DNA of 31,093 bases from Rickettsiales bacterium (GCA_002715305.1 PAYV01000008.1:1-31093); one strand, 5' to 3'. Positions 1 through 8,463 are shown, numbered from the stretch's first letter. Numbers and translations are program-made. Notes: generated from the letters alone by a model not told the origin.

Positions 1-1
1 T

Positions 2-223
2 AACAGAAACTTAAAAACTTTAGAAATAAATTTAGAAAACTTTCAATCTCTGGTAAAAAAAATCCCTAAAAATATTTTTAAAATATGTGAAAGTGGTATT
101 AAAAAAAAATCAGACCTTCGTTTTTTAAGTCTAATTGGAGCACAAGCCTTTCTAATAGGTGAAACTTTTATGAAATCAGAAAATATTTATGACGCAACAT
201 TAGAAATGGTAAATAAAAAATGA
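2..223 (+). CDS. trpC: Indole-3-glycerol phosphate synthase, C-terminal part (partial, cut by window edge)
   Basis: This open frame enters from the left edge and ends at TGA 221-223. The 73 visible residues match the end of the TrpC (beta/alpha)8 barrel: NRNLKTLEIN, then CESGIKKKSDL (the ESGI phosphate-binding strand and loop), then GAQAFLIGETFMKS (the GE-x-x-M end of the barrel). TrpC closes the indole ring in tryptophan synthesis, converting CdRP to indole-3-glycerol phosphate. The stop overlaps the moaC start as ATGA, so the two are probably translationally coupled. A trpC-moaC-moeA-lexA order is, from memory, common in Alphaproteobacteria. The N-terminal two thirds lie outside the window. 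Confidence 0.93.
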   Translation, partial: NRNLKTLEINLENFQSLVKKIPKNIFKICESGIKKKSDLRFLSLIGAQAFLIGETFMKSENIYDATLEMVNKK

Positions 224-690
224 GTTTTTCACATATAAAAAACAGCAAAATTAATATGGTTGATATATCATTAAAAAAAGCAACTAAAAGAGAAGCAATT
301 GCAAGTTGTTCAATTTTATTTTCAAAAAAAACATTTTGTAAGTTGATGAATAACGGGTCACCAAAAGGAGAGATTTTCAACCTATCTAGATGTGCTGGAA
401 TAATGGCAGCCAAAAAAACAAGTGAATTGATACCTCTTACACACAGTATTAACCTGTCGTCTGTCAAAATAGATTTTAAAGTTAATGAAGAAAAATATAC
501 AATTGATGTATTTTCAAAAGTTAAAACAAATTTTGGAACTGGAGTGGAAATAGAAGCAATGACTTCTTGTTCAATTGCTGCTATAACAATCTACGACATG
601 TGTAAATCAATTGATAAATCTATTAAAATTAATGATCTTAAATTAAACTCTAAAACTGGTGGAAAATCAGGTAAATTTTTTAATGATTAG
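220..690 (+). CDS. moaC: Cyclic pyranopterin monophosphate synthase MoaC
   Basis: A 156-residue protein of typical MoaC length. It converts 3',8-cyclo-7,8-dihydro-GTP (the MoaA product) to cyclic pyranopterin monophosphate in molybdenum cofactor synthesis, in the cytoplasm. Visible motifs are NMVDISLKKATKREA near the N-terminus, KGEIFNLSRCAGIMAAKKTS, GVEIEAMTSCSIAAITIYDMCK and the glycine-rich end KTGGKSG. The lysine in KGEIF and the aspartate and lysine in YDMCK correspond to the catalytic residues of E. coli MoaC. The usual LCHP motif reads LTHS here: the histidine is kept, but the cysteine and proline are replaced. The ATG overlaps the trpC stop (ATGA), and the 3' end overlaps moeA by 8 bp. 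Confidence 0.95.
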   Translation: MSFSHIKNSKINMVDISLKKATKREAIASCSILFSKKTFCKLMNNGSPKGEIFNLSRCAGIMAAKKTSELIPLTHSINLSSVKIDFKVNEEKYTIDVFSKVKTNFGTGVEIEAMTSCSIAAITIYDMCKSIDKSIKINDLKLNSKTGGKSGKFFND

Positions 691-1888
691 TTTTTCTAAA
701 GCATGTCAAATAATAAAAGAAGAAATCAAACCATCAAGGAAGTCGGAATTTGTTGATTTAAACAATGCCTATAGAAGAATTTTAGCTAAAAGTATTGTAT
801 CAAAATTTGATTCTCCACAAAATAATTTATCTTCTATGGATGGTGCAGTCATTAATTTAAAAAGTCTGCCCAACAAAAAATATGAAATAATTGGAGAATC
901 GAAAGCTGGCGATAAATATTCATCAGATTTTCATTATAAACAAACAAAATTAATCTTTACAGGTGCTCCTATTCCTAAAGGAAAAAAAAAAATTATCATT
1001 CCAAAAGAAAATTTTTCAATAGATGAAAAAAATAAAATGTTAATAATTGAATCTTTTCCAAAAACTGATTTTATTAGAAAAAAAGGGAGGGACTTTAAGA
1101 AAAATCAAATTTGTTTAAATAAAAATGATATTTTGAATTTAAGATCGTTAGCTTTAGTCAAAAACTTAAAAGAAAAAAAAATCTTGGTAAAAAAAAAACC
1201 AAAAGTTTTTGCAATAGTTACTGGAGATGAAATAATTTCTAAAAATAATCCTAAAGGAATTATTGAATCATCAAACGAAGTTTTTATTAAATATTATGCG
1301 GAAATATTTGGGTATGACTTAAAAAAAATTGTTACAGTCAAAGATAATATTAATGACTTAAAAAATACCTTGGAGTCAACCAATGACTATGATTTTCTTA
1401 TAACATGTGGTGGTATATCAAAAGGGAAATATGATTTAGTTAAAGAAGCTTTGAGAGATTATGGTTTAAAAATATTTTTTGATAAATTAAAAATTAAACC
1501 GGGAAAACCAACTACCTTTGGAAAATTTAATACCAATAAATATTTTCTTGGAGTTCCAGGAAACCCTATTTCTTGCTATATATCTATACTTTTTATCTTT
1601 TCTAAAATTATTAATTCATTCTATGGTTTTGAATTAATCAGATTTTCAGAGAGAAAATTAAAATCTAACTCATCAACAATAATTTTAAATAATTTAACCA
1701 ATTTTTTAAGAATTAAACTATCTAGCTTAAATAGAAATACTTTTTATGTTTTGAATGATCAGGATAGTTCACTTCAAATGAAATTAAAGGATTCTGATGG
1801 AATTCTGGTTCTTTCGTCAAAAATAAATAATATAAAAAAAGGAAAAGAATACGAAGTTATACTTTTTAGAGATTTACCTTTTTGTTAA
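683..1888 (+). CDS. moeA: Molybdopterin molybdenumtransferase MoeA
   Basis: I choose the ATG at 683, giving 401 residues, because MISFSKACQII matches the usual MoeA N-terminus. An in-frame GTG at 659 would add eight residues with no family match. MoeA inserts molybdate into adenylylated molybdopterin. The motifs come in the expected order: SSMDGAV, FTGAPIPKG, RKKGRDF, VFAIVTGDEII, SSNEVF, CGGISKGKYDLV, KIKPGKPTTFG and LGVPGNPISCYI. The five acidic residues tied to molybdate insertion in E. coli MoeA all seem to have counterparts (D in SMDG, D in RDF, E in GDE, D in VKDN, D in KYD). It overlaps moaC by 8 bp and is 44 bp upstream of lexA. Confidence 0.95.
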   Translation: MISFSKACQIIKEEIKPSRKSEFVDLNNAYRRILAKSIVSKFDSPQNNLSSMDGAVINLKSLPNKKYEIIGESKAGDKYSSDFHYKQTKLIFTGAPIPKGKKKIIIPKENFSIDEKNKMLIIESFPKTDFIRKKGRDFKKNQICLNKNDILNLRSLALVKNLKEKKILVKKKPKVFAIVTGDEIISKNNPKGIIESSNEVFIKYYAEIFGYDLKKIVTVKDNINDLKNTLESTNDYDFLITCGGISKGKYDLVKEALRDYGLKIFFDKLKIKPGKPTTFGKFNTNKYFLGVPGNPISCYISILFIFSKIINSFYGFELIRFSERKLKSNSSTIILNNLTNFLRIKLSSLNRNTFYVLNDQDSSLQMKLKDSDGILVLSSKINNIKKGKEYEVILFRDLPFC

Positions 1889-1896
1889 TTATGATA

Positions 1897-1925
1897 TTGA
1901 CTTATAAAAAGAACTTATGTAGAAC
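1897..1925 (+). promoter_or_regulatory. Predicted lexA promoter (-35 TTGACT, 17 bp, -10 TAGAAC)
   Basis: TTGACT at 1897-1902 is followed after 17 bp by TAGAAC at 1920-1925. The -35 is near consensus and the -10 only partly matches TATAAT. The normal -10 to start-site distance would place transcription initiation at about 1931-1934, on or next to the lexA ATG at 1933, so the transcript may be leaderless. This agrees with the lack of any purine-rich ribosome-binding site before that ATG. The start site is an inference. Confidence 0.5.
1911..1925. promoter_or_regulatory. LexA operator (SOS box), GAAC-N7-GAAC
   Basis: The sequence reads GAAC at 1911-1914, seven bases, then GAAC at 1922-1925. On the minus strand this is GTTC-N7-GTTC, the direct-repeat SOS box known for alphaproteobacterial LexA (for example Rhodobacter). 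It lies 7 bp before the lexA ATG and covers the predicted -10 hexamer, so bound LexA would block RNA polymerase and repress its own gene. The motif is seen directly; function is inferred from position and from the family's known box. Confidence 0.82.
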
Positions 1926-1932
1926 ATTTATT

Positions 1933-2547
1933 ATGTTAACATTTAAACAAAAAAAACTATTAGATTTCTTAGAACAATATTTTAAAAGAAATAAAATATT
2001 TCCTACATTTGACGAAATGAAAATTAAACTATCAATTAAGTCAAAATCTGGAATTCACAAACTATTATCTTCTCTTGAAGAAAAAGGATACATAAAGAGA
2101 TTACCTCATAAAGCAAGAGCTTTAAAAATTAACAATATAAAGAATAATAGTATTGTTAAACATGAAAGCAATATTCCTTTTTTAGGAAGAATTGCGGCAG
2201 GGAATCCAATTGAGGCTATTACTGGTAGTTTTGAACAAATTTCAGTGCCAAACTTCCTATTAGATAACAGGGAGGAACATTTTACATTAGAAGTGACTGG
2301 AGATTCTATGATTGACGAGGGAATTTTTGATGGAGATATTGTGGTAATTAAGAAAACAAGTATAGCAAATTCTGGTGAAATTGTTGTTGCATTAATTGAT
2401 GATGCAGAGGTTACATTAAAAAAATTTAGGTCGTACAAAAATTCTATTGCACTTGAACCAGCAAATAAAAACTATAAGACTCGAATTTTTGGAGAAGATA
2501 GAGTTCAGATTCAAGGAAAATTAGTTGGCTTGTTAAGAAAATTTTAA
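1933..2547 (+). CDS. lexA: LexA repressor / SOS response serine peptidase
   Basis: 204 residues starting at the ATG at 1933; MLTFKQKKLL followed by PTFDEMK is the standard alphaproteobacterial LexA start. A TTG at 1882 would add 17 unmatched residues, place the SOS box inside the coding region and overlap moeA. Residues 1-65 form the winged-helix DNA-binding domain (SKSGIHKLLSSLEEKGYI). The S24 peptidase domain follows, with the Ala89-Gly90 self-cleavage site in GRIAAGNP, nucleophile Ser125 in TGDSM and general-base Lys163 in VTLKK. RecA-stimulated cleavage of LexA relieves repression of DNA-repair genes. An SOS box immediately upstream indicates autoregulation. gltX follows after 13 bp. Confidence 0.97.
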   Translation: MLTFKQKKLLDFLEQYFKRNKIFPTFDEMKIKLSIKSKSGIHKLLSSLEEKGYIKRLPHKARALKINNIKNNSIVKHESNIPFLGRIAAGNPIEAITGSFEQISVPNFLLDNREEHFTLEVTGDSMIDEGIFDGDIVVIKKTSIANSGEIVVALIDDAEVTLKKFRSYKNSIALEPANKNYKTRIFGEDRVQIQGKLVGLLRKF

Positions 2548-2560
2548 CTTTAATGTTACC

Positions 2561-3925
2561 ATGCCAATTGTAACAAGATTTGCGCCATCTCCAACGGGAC
2601 TTTTACATTTAGGGGGAGCAAGAACTGCCCTTTTCAATTTTATTTATGCTAAATCTAAAAATGGTAAGTTTAAAATAAGGTTTGAAGATACTGATAAATT
2701 AAGAAATCAAAAGGATGTGATCAATAAAATTATTTTAGATTTAGAATGGTTAAATATCAAATCTGATGAAAAAATAATTTACCAAAGTGATAATATTAAA
2801 AGTCATATAGAACTTGCTCAATCATTAGTTAATAATGGACTAGCTTACAAGTGCTATGATGATGAAATAACTATCAAAAATAAAAGAAATCAAAATAATA
2901 AGTTTAAAAGTGAATGGAGAGATACAAAAAGAAAACCTCCAAAAAATTCTAAATTTTGCATTAGAATTAAGTCTCCTCTTGATGGTTCGACCAGTATAAA
3001 TGATAAAATTCAAGGGAAGGTTCAAATTGATAATATTGAATTAGACGATTACATAATTATGAGAAGTGATATGACACCAACATTTTTGCTTTCATCAGCC
3101 TTTGACGACTATGAAATGAAAATTACTGATATTATTAGAGGTGATGATCATTTGACAAACTCGTTAAGACAAAAGATTTTATTTAACTTTCTAAACTATT
3201 CTCCAAATTTTTCTCACATCTCATTAATTCATAATGAAAATAATCAGAAACTCTCAAAAAGAGATATGGCTTTATCTGTGAATGACTACAAAAAGAATGG
3301 TTTTCTTGCAGGTAGTATTATAAATTATCTTTTAAGAATGGGTTGGTCTTATGGAGATAAAGAATTTTTTTCAATTAATGAAGCAATAAAATTTTTTAAG
3401 ATCGAAAGCCTTGGAAAATCTCCATCAAGATTGGATAAAAAAAAACTACTTTTTTTAAATAACCATTATATTAAAAATGAGAGTAATCATTTTCTTTATG
3501 ATGAAATTCTAAGATTGTCTCTCGATGAAGAATCTTGTAATTTTAAAAGATTAAAAGACAAGACTTTTTTATGTATTAACTTATTTAAAAATAGATGTGA
3601 AACTACTGTGGATTTAAAAAAAAAAATAAGCTTCTTAATTAATTCAAAAATTAAAATAGATAGTACAGAAAAAAAAATTCTTAAAGAATCAGATTATATT
3701 AAACGGGAGGTGATTATTCAGCTTACAAAATTAAAAGAATGGGATGAAATAAATTTAGAAGAGACTGTTAAAAACATTGTCAATAGATTAGAATTGAACT
3801 TTAAACAAATTGCACAACCTTTAAGACTTGCTGTATCAGGACAAGCTAATGGTCCATCAGTTTCATCTATTCTTTTTATATTAGGTAAAAATGAGGTTTT
3901 AGAAAGAGTTAATAAAGTCTGGTAG
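2561..3925 (+). CDS. gltX: Glutamate--tRNA ligase
   Basis: A 454-residue class I aminoacyl-tRNA synthetase that charges tRNA-Glu; in bacteria lacking GlnRS it may also load Glu on tRNA-Gln for later amidation. The N-terminal Rossmann fold has FAPSPTGLLHLGGARTALFN, with HLGG as the HIGH-box variant at residues 16-19, then RFEDTDKLR. The KMSKR loop appears as QKLSKRD at about residue 230. The C-terminal anticodon-binding region ends with QPLRLAVSG and an ILGKNEVLERV helix. It lacks the Cys4-type zinc site of some GluRSs. Alphaproteobacteria often carry two gltX copies; whether another exists here cannot be seen. ATG start, 13 bp after lexA and 4 bp before gltA. Confidence 0.96.
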   Translation: MPIVTRFAPSPTGLLHLGGARTALFNFIYAKSKNGKFKIRFEDTDKLRNQKDVINKIILDLEWLNIKSDEKIIYQSDNIKSHIELAQSLVNNGLAYKCYDDEITIKNKRNQNNKFKSEWRDTKRKPPKNSKFCIRIKSPLDGSTSINDKIQGKVQIDNIELDDYIIMRSDMTPTFLLSSAFDDYEMKITDIIRGDDHLTNSLRQKILFNFLNYSPNFSHISLIHNENNQKLSKRDMALSVNDYKKNGFLAGSIINYLLRMGWSYGDKEFFSINEAIKFFKIESLGKSPSRLDKKKLLFLNNHYIKNESNHFLYDEILRLSLDEESCNFKRLKDKTFLCINLFKNRCETTVDLKKKISFLINSKIKIDSTEKKILKESDYIKREVIIQLTKLKEWDEINLEETVKNIVNRLELNFKQIAQPLRLAVSGQANGPSVSSILFILGKNEVLERVNKVW

Positions 3926-3929
3926 TTAT

Positions 3930-5264
3930 ATGAAGAAAAAAACAATTACTATAGTTGATAATAGAAATGGTAAACACTATGAATTTAAAATAAAAGATGG
4001 TTCTTATGGACCGCCAGTTGTTGATCTCGATTCCTTTTATAATAAAACCGGATTATTTGTTTACGATCCCGGCTTTACTTCCACTGCAAGTTGTTCATCA
4101 GAAATAACTTATATTGATGGTGAGAAAGGTACACTTCTTCATAGAGGATATTCAATTGAAGATCTAGCAAATAAATCAGACTATCCTGAAGTTTGTTATC
4201 TTTTACTAAATGGTGAACTTCCAAGTAAATCAAATAAGAAAAGATTTATAGATATTCTTACTAATCATACAATGCTTCACGAGCAAATTTTAAGATTCTA
4301 CAGTGGCTTTAGGAGAGATTCTCACCCCATGGCAGTAATGGTTGGAATTGTAGGTGGACTTTCATCATTTTATTCTGATAAAACACATGATTTTTCTTCA
4401 ACTGAAGGTAAATGGGTTGCTGTTAGTAGACTTTTAGCAAAACTTCCGACTATTGCTGCTATGGCTTATAAATATTCTCTTGGACAACCATTTATTTACC
4501 CTAAAAATAGTTTAACTTATAGTGAAAACTTTCTCCATATGCTTTTTTCAACACCTAGTGGTGAATACAAACCATCAAAAGCAAGAATAGAAGCACTAGA
4601 TAAGCTACTTATTCTTCATGCAGACCATGAACAAAATGCTTCCACGTCAACAGTTAAAATAGCTGGATCATCAGGTGCTAACCCATTTGCTTGTGTTGCA
4701 GCTGGAGTTGCGTCTCTTTGGGGACCAGCTCATGGAGGAGCGAATGAGGCTGTAATTAGAATGCTACATCAGATAAAAAGTGAAAGTCAAATAAAAAAAT
4801 ATATTGAAAAGGCAAAAGATAAAAAAGATCCATTTCGTCTAATGGGTTTTGGTCATAGGGTTTATAAGAACTATGATCCAAGGGCCAATGTATTAAGAAA
4901 GTATTGTCACAATCTCTTAAAAGAAGTTGATAATTTTAACGTACCATTGTTCAAACTAGCTACTAAACTAGAAGAAATTGCATTAAATGATAGTTATTTT
5001 TTAGAAAAAAAGCTTTATCCAAATGTTGATTTCTATTCAGGTATAATTCTTAAAGCATTAGGATTACCAGAATCAATGTTTACTGTTATTTTTGCTGTTG
5101 CAAGAACAGTAGGCTGGATTGCTCAGTGGCAGGAAATGACTGAGAATCAATCAAAAAGAATAAGTAGACCAAGACAATTGTATACAGGACAGAAAAAGAG
5201 ACACTTTGTAAAAATTAGTAGTAGAAAAAATAAAAGTCAAATGTTTCCAGGAGAAATCGAATAA
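3930..5264 (+). CDS. gltA: Citrate synthase (type I/II bacterial form)
   Basis: 444 residues. It condenses acetyl-CoA with oxaloacetate to form citrate, the entry step of the TCA cycle. The N-terminal beta domain typical of long Gram-negative enzymes is present (GKHYEFKIKDGSYGP, DPGFTSTASCSSEITYIDG). Active-site motifs include HADHEQNASTSTVK near residue 230, WGPAHGGANEAV near 265, MGFGHRVYKNYDPRA near 305 and the aspartate of NVDFYSG near 370. The C-terminus carries the arginine motif RISRPRQLYTG. It starts at ATG 4 bp after the gltX stop, so it is probably co-transcribed with it. Its stop is 3 bp from the converging lpxB stop, leaving no room for a terminator. Confidence 0.97.
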   Translation: MKKKTITIVDNRNGKHYEFKIKDGSYGPPVVDLDSFYNKTGLFVYDPGFTSTASCSSEITYIDGEKGTLLHRGYSIEDLANKSDYPEVCYLLLNGELPSKSNKKRFIDILTNHTMLHEQILRFYSGFRRDSHPMAVMVGIVGGLSSFYSDKTHDFSSTEGKWVAVSRLLAKLPTIAAMAYKYSLGQPFIYPKNSLTYSENFLHMLFSTPSGEYKPSKARIEALDKLLILHADHEQNASTSTVKIAGSSGANPFACVAAGVASLWGPAHGGANEAVIRMLHQIKSESQIKKYIEKAKDKKDPFRLMGFGHRVYKNYDPRANVLRKYCHNLLKEVDNFNVPLFKLATKLEEIALNDSYFLEKKLYPNVDFYSGIILKALGLPESMFTVIFAVARTVGWIAQWQEMTENQSKRISRPRQLYTGQKKRHFVKISSRKNKSQMFPGEIE

Positions 5265-5267
5265 AAA

Positions 5268-6356
5268 TCATAGGTTTTTTACAATTAAATCAGATGGATT
5301 TTGATTGTTTGAGAGCATTTTTTTACAAAATTTATTCATGGCTGTAATTTGTTTTTTTCTAATAAAATTGTTTTTGATAATATTTTTTATCTCGGAATAA
5401 ACATTTTTTTCAGTAAAATCTTGAAAAATAAATTCTGGTATTACTTCTCTTTTATTAACAATATTTATGATTGACGCATATTTAACTTTTACAAACTTTT
5501 TTAAAATTAATTGTGTTAAAAAATTGGTTTTATAGACAACTATGGTTGGTGTTCTATATTTTGATAATTCTAAAGTTACACTTCCAGAAGCAGCAATAGC
5601 GAGAAAAGATCTTTTCATTATATATTGCTTATTAGAAAAATTAGTTACTATTGAAATATCTAAATTTTTAACTGAGTTTAAGATGATGTTTTTATGATTT
5701 AAAAAAGTTAGTATATAAATCTTAAACTCTGGATAATTAATTTTAATTTTTTTAATAATATTTTTTAGTATTTTTAAATTATTTATAATTTCGACTTCTC
5801 TAGAACCAGGAAGAAAACATAATATTTTTTGTTTTTTTAATAGTTTACTTTTTTCAAAAAAAATCTGATGACCTACGAATTTTGTTTTTAAATTATACTT
5901 AGTAAAATACTTTGGCTCAAAATCAAATAATGTATACATTTCATCATATAATCTAGCAAAAATTTTTGACCGATATGATTTCCAAGCCCAAACCGTTGGC
6001 GCAACATAATGAATGAATTTTGTCCTTTTTTTTCTAAGCATTTGTAGCTTTTCTACCAACCTGTAACTAAAACTTGGAGAATCTATCGTAATTAAAATTT
6101 CAGGATTTACTTTTTTTATTTTATTACAAATAAAATTTAATAATTTTATAAATTTTATAATTCTAATCAACACCTCAATTATTCCTATGGTATTAAAATT
6201 ATGCATATTAATCCATGATTTAAAACCGGTTGATTTCATTAACTCCCCACCTACTCCATAAATTTTATATTTTGGTTTTAATTTTTTTAATGATTTAATT
6301 AAATGATATCCTAAATAATCTCCTGAAGGTTCTGTTGTTATTATTACAACTTTCAT
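5268..6356 (-). CDS. lpxB: Lipid-A-disaccharide synthase LpxB
   Basis: A 362-residue GT19 glycosyltransferase. It joins lipid X and UDP-2,3-diacylglucosamine into the lipid A disaccharide on the inner face of the cytoplasmic membrane. Family motifs are EPSGDYLGYHLIKSL at the N-terminus, YGVGGELM, IGIIEVLIR, ITIDSPSFSYRLVEKL, FIHYVAPTVWAWKSYR, FVGHQIFFE and FLPGSREVEI (the nucleotide-sugar region). The C-terminal half is unusually rich in Lys, Ile and Asn, as expected at this base composition. It is the last gene of the envelope run. The ATG shares one base with the lpxI stop (TAATG), which indicates coupling. Confidence 0.95.
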   Translation of the reverse strand: MKVVIITTEPSGDYLGYHLIKSLKKLKPKYKIYGVGGELMKSTGFKSWINMHNFNTIGIIEVLIRIIKFIKLLNFICNKIKKVNPEILITIDSPSFSYRLVEKLQMLRKKRTKFIHYVAPTVWAWKSYRSKIFARLYDEMYTLFDFEPKYFTKYNLKTKFVGHQIFFEKSKLLKKQKILCFLPGSREVEIINNLKILKNIIKKIKINYPEFKIYILTFLNHKNIILNSVKNLDISIVTNFSNKQYIMKRSFLAIAASGSVTLELSKYRTPTIVVYKTNFLTQLILKKFVKVKYASIINIVNKREVIPEFIFQDFTEKNVYSEIKNIIKNNFIRKKQITAMNKFCKKMLSNNQNPSDLIVKNL

Positions 6357-7186
6357 TAAATACCATATAAAATAATGTTATTATTATTACTAATTTCTAA
6401 AATCTTAGTTTTGTTTATAAAAATAGTTTTATCTGCTGAATATATTACACCTTTTATGTGACTTTTAACGCAATTGTTTATTGTTTTGATTCCGATAGTT
6501 GGTAAATCAACTCTTAGATCTTGTTTATTTTTTATTAATTTTACTAATATTGCCTGTTCTTTTTTTTTTTTAAGATATTTGCTTGATCGATTAATTAATT
6601 CATCAGTCCCTTCTATTGCCTCAATTCCAATAACTTTTCCTTCTTGCATGATTAAAGACTGTCCAATATCAAATTTTGAATTGTTATTTAATATTTCTTT
6701 AGCTTTTAATGCATTTTTATACATCCTATTAGTTATTTTTGTCTTAGAGAGATTTCCTCTACCTGCAAATAAGGAAGGAATAATTTTATTTAAACTTATT
6801 ATTTGATAACCCATTTTCTCCAAATTATTTATTGCGAATGACAAAAGTGTATTATCTCCACTTTGCAAAATTTTTTTTGTAAAACTAGGTAAAAGTTTCA
6901 AACTATTAATATCAGGCTTAATATCTGTAATACTTGGTCTTAAAAGATTACCAGCCATAATCAGTTTATCAAAACCTTCATTGTTTAATTTTTTTAAAAT
7001 AGTAACAATTTTTCCGAAGTTAATAATTTTGTAATTGAATTTCTTCAAATAATTATTGAATGGATTGTTTAAGAAACCAATACAAAAGAATTTTACATCA
7101 TTTTTAATTAAATGGTTAACTATTATTTTTGGTAAATCACCCCCACCAACTATGATAACAACTCTACTTTGTTTTATGGTAGACAA
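6356..7186 (-). CDS. lpxI: UDP-2,3-diacylglucosamine diphosphatase LpxI
   Basis: A 276-residue protein of the LpxI (DUF1009) family. It hydrolyses UDP-2,3-diacylglucosamine to lipid X plus UMP, replacing the unrelated LpxH of Beta/Gammaproteobacteria. Motifs seen are VVIIVGGGDLPK at the N-terminus, MAGNLLRPSITD, SGDNTLLS, IGQSLIMQEGKVIGIEAIEGTDE and KNKQDLRVDLPTIG, which carries the conserved aspartates of the C-terminal catalytic domain. The start is a TTG inside the lpxA end (13-bp overlap); no ATG lies nearby, and the first beta strand begins about seven residues later, so this start is plausible. Its place between lpxA and lpxB fits the pathway order. Confidence 0.94.
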   Translation of the reverse strand: MSTIKQSRVVIIVGGGDLPKIIVNHLIKNDVKFFCIGFLNNPFNNYLKKFNYKIINFGKIVTILKKLNNEGFDKLIMAGNLLRPSITDIKPDINSLKLLPSFTKKILQSGDNTLLSFAINNLEKMGYQIISLNKIIPSLFAGRGNLSKTKITNRMYKNALKAKEILNNNSKFDIGQSLIMQEGKVIGIEAIEGTDELINRSSKYLKKKKEQAILVKLIKNKQDLRVDLPTIGIKTINNCVKSHIKGVIYSADKTIFINKTKILEISNNNNIILYGI

Positions 7187-7953
7187 AATGATCTTTCTGA
7201 ATTTCTTGATAAAAAATCTAAAAGTTTTTTAACGGTATAATATTTACAATTTGTATTGATAACTTCATTTAATCTATTTTTAAATGTTTTTTCTTTACTA
7301 TGAAAAATAAATTTATAAACTTTTCTTAATTCAGATATTTCATCTTTACTAAAATCTCTTCTCTTAAGTCCAATAATATTTAGTCCTGATAATTTGGCTC
7401 TATTTCCAAGAACAGTCCCAAATGGAATAACATCTGCTGTAACACCTGACATACCACCAATCATTGCTCCTTCTCCAATTTGAGAAAATTGATGAATTGC
7501 ACTTAATGCACCAACCACCACATTACTTTCAATAACGACATGACCAGCTAATGTAGAGTGATTGGCAAAAATAACATTTTCAAAAATTTTACAATCATGA
7601 GCGATGTGAGTTCCTACCATTAATAGGCAATTATCTCCAACTTCAGTTACACCTCCACCACCTTGGGTGCCCAAATTAATTGTAACATATTCTCTAATTT
7701 TACAATTACTTCCGATTATAACTTTTGTATCCTCACCTTTATATTTTAAATCCTGAGGAATTGATCCAATTGAACTAAATGGAAATATTTCTGTATTTTC
7801 ACCAATTTTTACATTTCCATCAATAACAACATTACTATGAATTTTACATCCATTGCCAATTTGAACATTTTCTCCAATAAAACTAAATGGTCCTATTTTG
7901 ACATTTTTAGAGATTTTGGCTCCACTACTTACGATAGCACCCGGATGAATCAT
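7174..7953 (-). CDS. lpxA: Acyl-ACP--UDP-N-acetylglucosamine O-acyltransferase LpxA
   Basis: 259 residues. It catalyses the first step of lipid A synthesis, transferring 3-hydroxyacyl from ACP to the 3-OH of UDP-GlcNAc. The N-terminal two thirds are hexapeptide repeats of a left-handed beta helix (IHPGAIVSSGAKISKNVKIG, IGSNCKIREYVTIN). The catalytic histidine lies in GTHIAHDCKIF, followed by ANHSTLAGHV, both LpxA signatures. The C-terminal helical domain includes LKRRDFSKDEISELRKVYK. A 63-bp AT-rich gap separates it from fabZ upstream, the largest gap within the lpx genes. The gap could hold a minor promoter, but I see no convincing paired -35/-10. Confidence 0.97.
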   Translation of the reverse strand: MIHPGAIVSSGAKISKNVKIGPFSFIGENVQIGNGCKIHSNVVIDGNVKIGENTEIFPFSSIGSIPQDLKYKGEDTKVIIGSNCKIREYVTINLGTQGGGGVTEVGDNCLLMVGTHIAHDCKIFENVIFANHSTLAGHVVIESNVVVGALSAIHQFSQIGEGAMIGGMSGVTADVIPFGTVLGNRAKLSGLNIIGLKRRDFSKDEISELRKVYKFIFHSKEKTFKNRLNEVINTNCKYYTVKKLLDFLSRNSERSFCLP

Positions 7954-8016
7954 ATTCTTTATACTAAACTGATTTAAAGAAAAGAAAAATAATAAATGGT
8001 TTCAAAATGTTACAAA

Positions 8017-8463
8017 CTATTCATTATTTAAAATTGCAGAAATTTCTGCTTCAGCAACAAGTTTCTCATCTACGTAAGAAAAACAACTAAATTTCCAAAT
8101 ATTTTTTAAATTTCTTTTTTTCTTTACTTGATTTATAAGAATATCACCTGGACAAACTGGTTTTCTAAATCGAGCTTTATCTACTGTTAAAAGGTAAACA
8201 GAAGTATTTTTATGCGTCTTTTTTAAACTAAACATGACTAAGGTACCGGCAGATTGCGCCATAGATTCTATTATCAATGCTCCAGGCATAACTGATCTCG
8301 ATTCAAAGTGACCTTGAAAATAATTTTCATTAAATGTAACATTTTTTATACCAGTTGCACTTTCAAAAGGAACAATATCCCTCAGTTTATCAATTAAAAG
8401 AAAAGGATACCTATGCGGTATCAAGCTTTTAATATCTTCTATGTTTAATTCTTTCTCATTCAT
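8017..8463 (-). CDS. fabZ: 3-hydroxyacyl-[ACP] dehydratase FabZ
   Basis: A 148-residue hot-dog-fold dehydratase of type II fatty acid synthesis; it dehydrates 3-hydroxyacyl-ACP, the same precursor used by LpxA and LpxD. Visible motifs are LIPHRYPFLLID near residue 17 and the active-site segment FQGHFESRSVMPGALIIES, with catalytic His52 and Glu66. KARFRKPVCPGD near the middle also matches the family. It sits between lpxD and lpxA, the classic arrangement linking fatty acid and lipid A synthesis. The ATG overlaps the lpxD stop by 4 bp (ATGA). Confidence 0.97.
   Translation of the reverse strand: MNEKELNIEDIKSLIPHRYPFLLIDKLRDIVPFESATGIKNVTFNENYFQGHFESRSVMPGALIIESMAQSAGTLVMFSLKKTHKNTSVYLLTVDKARFRKPVCPGDILINQVKKKRNLKNIWKFSCFSYVDEKLVAEAEISAILNNE

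Noticed and set aside
1882..1932. A longer LexA start at TTG 1882
   Set aside because: The extra 17 residues do not match LexA, would overlap moeA, and would place the promoter and SOS box inside the coding sequence.
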